DNA of 7,579 bases from assembly GCA_029052615.1 (NCBI GenBank), contig JAIDIR010000171.1, forward strand, positions 5,344 through 12,922, given 5' to 3'. A program made the translations under genes and the position numbers. This document shows positions 6,551 to 7,579 of this stretch, in pieces; the first letter of the stretch is position 1, and every line of letters begins with the position of its first letter. The notes under the pieces are model-generated. The model was not told where the DNA came from and searched no databases. It saw only the letters and a program-made list of their open reading frames with translations. The stretch is from Clostridia bacterium. Its GTDB lineage: Bacteria; Bacillota; Clostridia; Christensenellales; Borkfalkiaceae.

Positions 6551-6601
6551 CGCATAAGTACTTTACTTCGCTGCGCTTCGTGCGGCGACTTCGTCGACGG
6601 G
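6551..6601. other. GC-rich palindromic tract with CTTCG repeats
   Basis: This tract is far richer in G+C than the A/T-rich DNA on its left. It holds AAGTACTT (6556-6563), three CTTCG copies (6566-6570, 6576-6580, 6589-6593) and the hairpin CGAC-TTC-GTCG (6586-6596). It takes the place where the 3' third of the adjoining 5S rRNA would be expected. No reading frame or known element is recognised. Confidence 0.5.
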
Positions 6602-6727
6602 CGGCGCAATAGAGCTTAACTTCTGTGTTCTGCCGTATCCCGCAAACGGGAATCTTCGGCAGGGTGTCGCGCTCTGCGCTCGCGCGGTATGGGAACAGGT
6701 GGATCCTCTACGCCATTATCACCGGAA
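6602..6727 (-). pseudogene. 5S rRNA fragment, split by an insertion and missing its 3' third
   Basis: Read on the minus strand, 6727 to 6686 matches the 5' part of a clostridial 5S rRNA (CCGGTGATAATGGCGTAGAGG, then CACCTGTTCCCATACC). Bases 6630 to 6602 continue it (GAACACAGAAGTTAAGC, then TCTATTGCGCCG). Between them lie 55 extra bases (6631-6685) in loop C. Helix II can still form (TAGAG with CTCTA). After GCGCCG the expected segment with helices IV and V and the closing strand of helix I is absent, so about 45 nt are missing and the 5' and 3' ends cannot pair. No 16S or 23S sequence is nearby. It is therefore best seen as a displaced, non-functional 5S copy. A functional but rearranged RNA is possible but has no support here. 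Confidence 0.85.
6631..6685 (-). other. 55-nt hairpin-forming insertion inside the 5S fragment
   Basis: On the minus strand the insertion ends in a long hairpin, TGCCG ... TCCCG-TTTG-CGGGA ... CGGCA, placed directly against the resumed 5S sequence. The first part is GC-rich with self-complementary GCGC and CGCG steps (GCGCGAGCGCAGAGCGCG). Its boundary is ambiguous by one G and no longer target duplication is seen. Helical expansion segments in 5S rRNA are known from some Clostridiales and haloarchaea. Confidence 0.7.
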
Positions 6728-6773
6728 TGGCTCCGCATGTTGGACTTGAAGCGACCACCGCCTTTCAAAAGCA
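6728..6773 (-). pseudogene. tRNA 3'-end-like remnant abutting the 5S fragment
   Basis: On the minus strand this ends GCGGAGCCA immediately before the 5S start. A canonical T-loop (TTCAAGT) and a following CCAAC arm are visible, but the 5' side of the T-stem (expected GTTGG) is lost and reads GTCGC. No D-arm or full cloverleaf can be drawn upstream. It could be a decayed tRNA of a former rRNA-tRNA cluster, or only 5S leader sequence. Confidence 0.3.
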
Positions 6774-6841
6774 CTAGATTTTGAGCACTTTTTACTCAAA
6801 AACAGGGTAAAACTGCTTATTTTAAGGCACAAACAATTTCA

Positions 6842-6932
6842 TGCGACAGTCGTGCGACAGCCCAAAATACGACCCCGAAACGGTCAAAAAAATCCAACAA
6901 ATTTCAATTAAAAATCAGAGAATTCTGTCGCA
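6842..6932. repeat. Three copies of the octamer TGCGACAG
   Basis: Direct copies lie at 6842-6849 and 6853-6860 (11-bp period), and an inverted copy at 6925-6932. The surrounding 6774-6955 region is A/T-rich with no supported gene. A 7-bp inverted repeat (TTTTGAG 6779-6785, CTCAAAA 6795-6801) lies beside it. Function unknown. Confidence 0.4.
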
Positions 6933-6955
6933 AAAACCGTTCAATCTCAAGCACT

Positions 6956-6996
6956 AAAAAAGCGGTGCGGAAAACAATGTTTCCCGCACCCTTTTA
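6956..6996. terminator. Bidirectional intrinsic terminator
   Basis: GGTGCGG (6964-6970) pairs with CCGCACC (6984-6990), with four further base pairs inside and an AAT loop. It is flanked by A6 on the left, which reads as T6 on the minus strand, and by CTTTT on the right. It could end transcripts from either side, including RNA entering the 5S fragment region. Confidence 0.7.
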
Positions 6997-7000
6997 ATAT

Positions 7001-7222
7001 TTTGCTTAGTTAGTTTCAAAACTAAATATACCTTCTAATCACACAATCTTTTAAGGGATATGTGTCGAAACTGAGTCATAACAAAAGCCACATATTATGG
7101 CATTTTAGTTAAACCCAGTGTAAAAATTCATAATCCTCACAGCTTTGTTACAACACTCTTTAAAGTTTACGATCTCCCAATTTACCACAAAAATTTAATT
7201 CAAGTCGTTTCCTTTGAAATTA
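7001..7222. other. A/T-rich intergenic stretch with no recognised feature
   Basis: No open frame with a ribosome binding site, no RNA gene and no long repeat is seen on either strand. It forms the upstream region of the plus-strand gene starting at 7287. Confidence 0.5.
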
Positions 7223-7251
7223 TTGACAGACCGTATCAAAACTGGTAAAAT
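7223..7251 (+). promoter_or_regulatory. Near-consensus sigma-A promoter for the plus-strand gene
   Basis: TTGACA (7223-7228), a spacer of exactly 17 bp and TAAAAT (7246-7251), with TGG in front of the -10 (extended -10). This is the strongest promoter match in the window. Transcription would start near 7258, giving a leader of about 29 nt. Confidence 0.8.
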
Positions 7252-7286
7252 GGTTAATACAATATATAGTATAGGTATCATTATTT

Positions 7287-7579
7287 ATGGGCAGTACAAT
7301 TGGAGAATTCGCTGAAAATTTTATAGACAATAGTGCGCTTCCCGCCATTTCAGATTACAAGCTTAACTATAATGAAGAAATTGACGGTTTGTATATCGAC
7401 AGCGAAATGAAACTTTATTTTAAAAATTGTTGCCATGCTATTCGATCCGCAAGAAAAGATTTATCGTCTTTTACTTCTGCGGATTTTTCTAACGGCGATT
7501 TCTTCTCTTTTGCAATTGAATATTTAGAAAATATTAAAAATGTTTCTTTAATTTATTTTAAAAATTACAGCCATAAGTC
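7287..7579 (+). CDS. N-terminal part of a protein of unknown function (cut by window edge)
   Basis: The frame is open from ATG 7287-7289 to the right edge, 97 complete codons. The protein starts MGSTIGEFAENFIDNSALPA and has no signal peptide or membrane segment, so it is probably cytoplasmic. It is mixed polar with aromatic stretches (KLYFKNCCHAIRSARKD, FFSFAIEYLENIKNVSLIYF) that look alpha-helical. I do not recognise the family. The start is supported by the strong promoter 36 bases upstream; the ribosome binding site is weak (ATAGG, 11 bases before the ATG). It is the only gene on the plus strand and is divergent from the rest. Confidence 0.65.
   Translation, partial: MGSTIGEFAENFIDNSALPAISDYKLNYNEEIDGLYIDSEMKLYFKNCCHAIRSARKDLSSFTSADFSNGDFFSFAIEYLENIKNVSLIYFKNYSHK

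Noticed and set aside
6688..6776. A plus-strand frame ending at TAG 6774-6776 with a GLEATTAFQKH-like peptide
   Set aside because: It is the antisense of the 5S fragment and the tRNA-like end. Peptides of the GLEPTT type are a well-known artefact of translating the reverse strand of tRNA T-arms.

Overview
The window suggests a low-to-moderate GC, Gram-positive-like anaerobe of the Clostridia, probably a gut commensal. The reasons are A+T-rich intergenic DNA, sigma-A promoters with extended -10 elements, strong GAGGAG-type ribosome binding sites, a Clostridium-type bile salt hydrolase, and large exported surface proteins built from NPCBM, transglutaminase-like and discoidin modules. This is inference; no complete taxonomic marker gene is present.

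Layout. Four genes lie on the minus strand, so transcription runs right to left: a GNAT acetyltransferase (5923-6447), a 1277-residue membrane-anchored surface protein with a transglutaminase-like Cys/His/Asp core (1964-5797), a bile salt hydrolase (753-1736), and the start of a right-handed beta-helix type surface protein that runs off the left edge (1-588). Promoters can be seen for three of the four, and hairpins separate all of them, so they look like single-gene units rather than one operon. The surface-protein gene at 588 is preceded by a leader of about 115 nt with several inverted repeats that could act as a terminator/antiterminator switch. At the right edge a plus-strand gene of unknown function begins at 7287 behind a near-consensus promoter.

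The stretch 6448-7286 has no protein-coding gene that I can support. It holds the acetyltransferase promoter, a GC-rich CTTCG-rich palindromic tract, an orphan minus-strand 5S rRNA fragment that is split by a 55-nt hairpin-forming insertion and lacks its 3' third, a tRNA-3'-end-like remnant next to it, a repeated octamer, and a bidirectional terminator.

Taken together, the genes suggest interaction with the host or the gut environment: deconjugation of bile salts in the cytoplasm, and two exported proteins that probably bind glycans or proteins at the cell surface. No defence system, CRISPR array, transposase or phage module is visible. The observations most worth checking are the split 5S fragment, the putative switch in the surface-protein leader, and the lysine-rich heptad-repeat tail on the cytoplasmic side of the transglutaminase-like protein.
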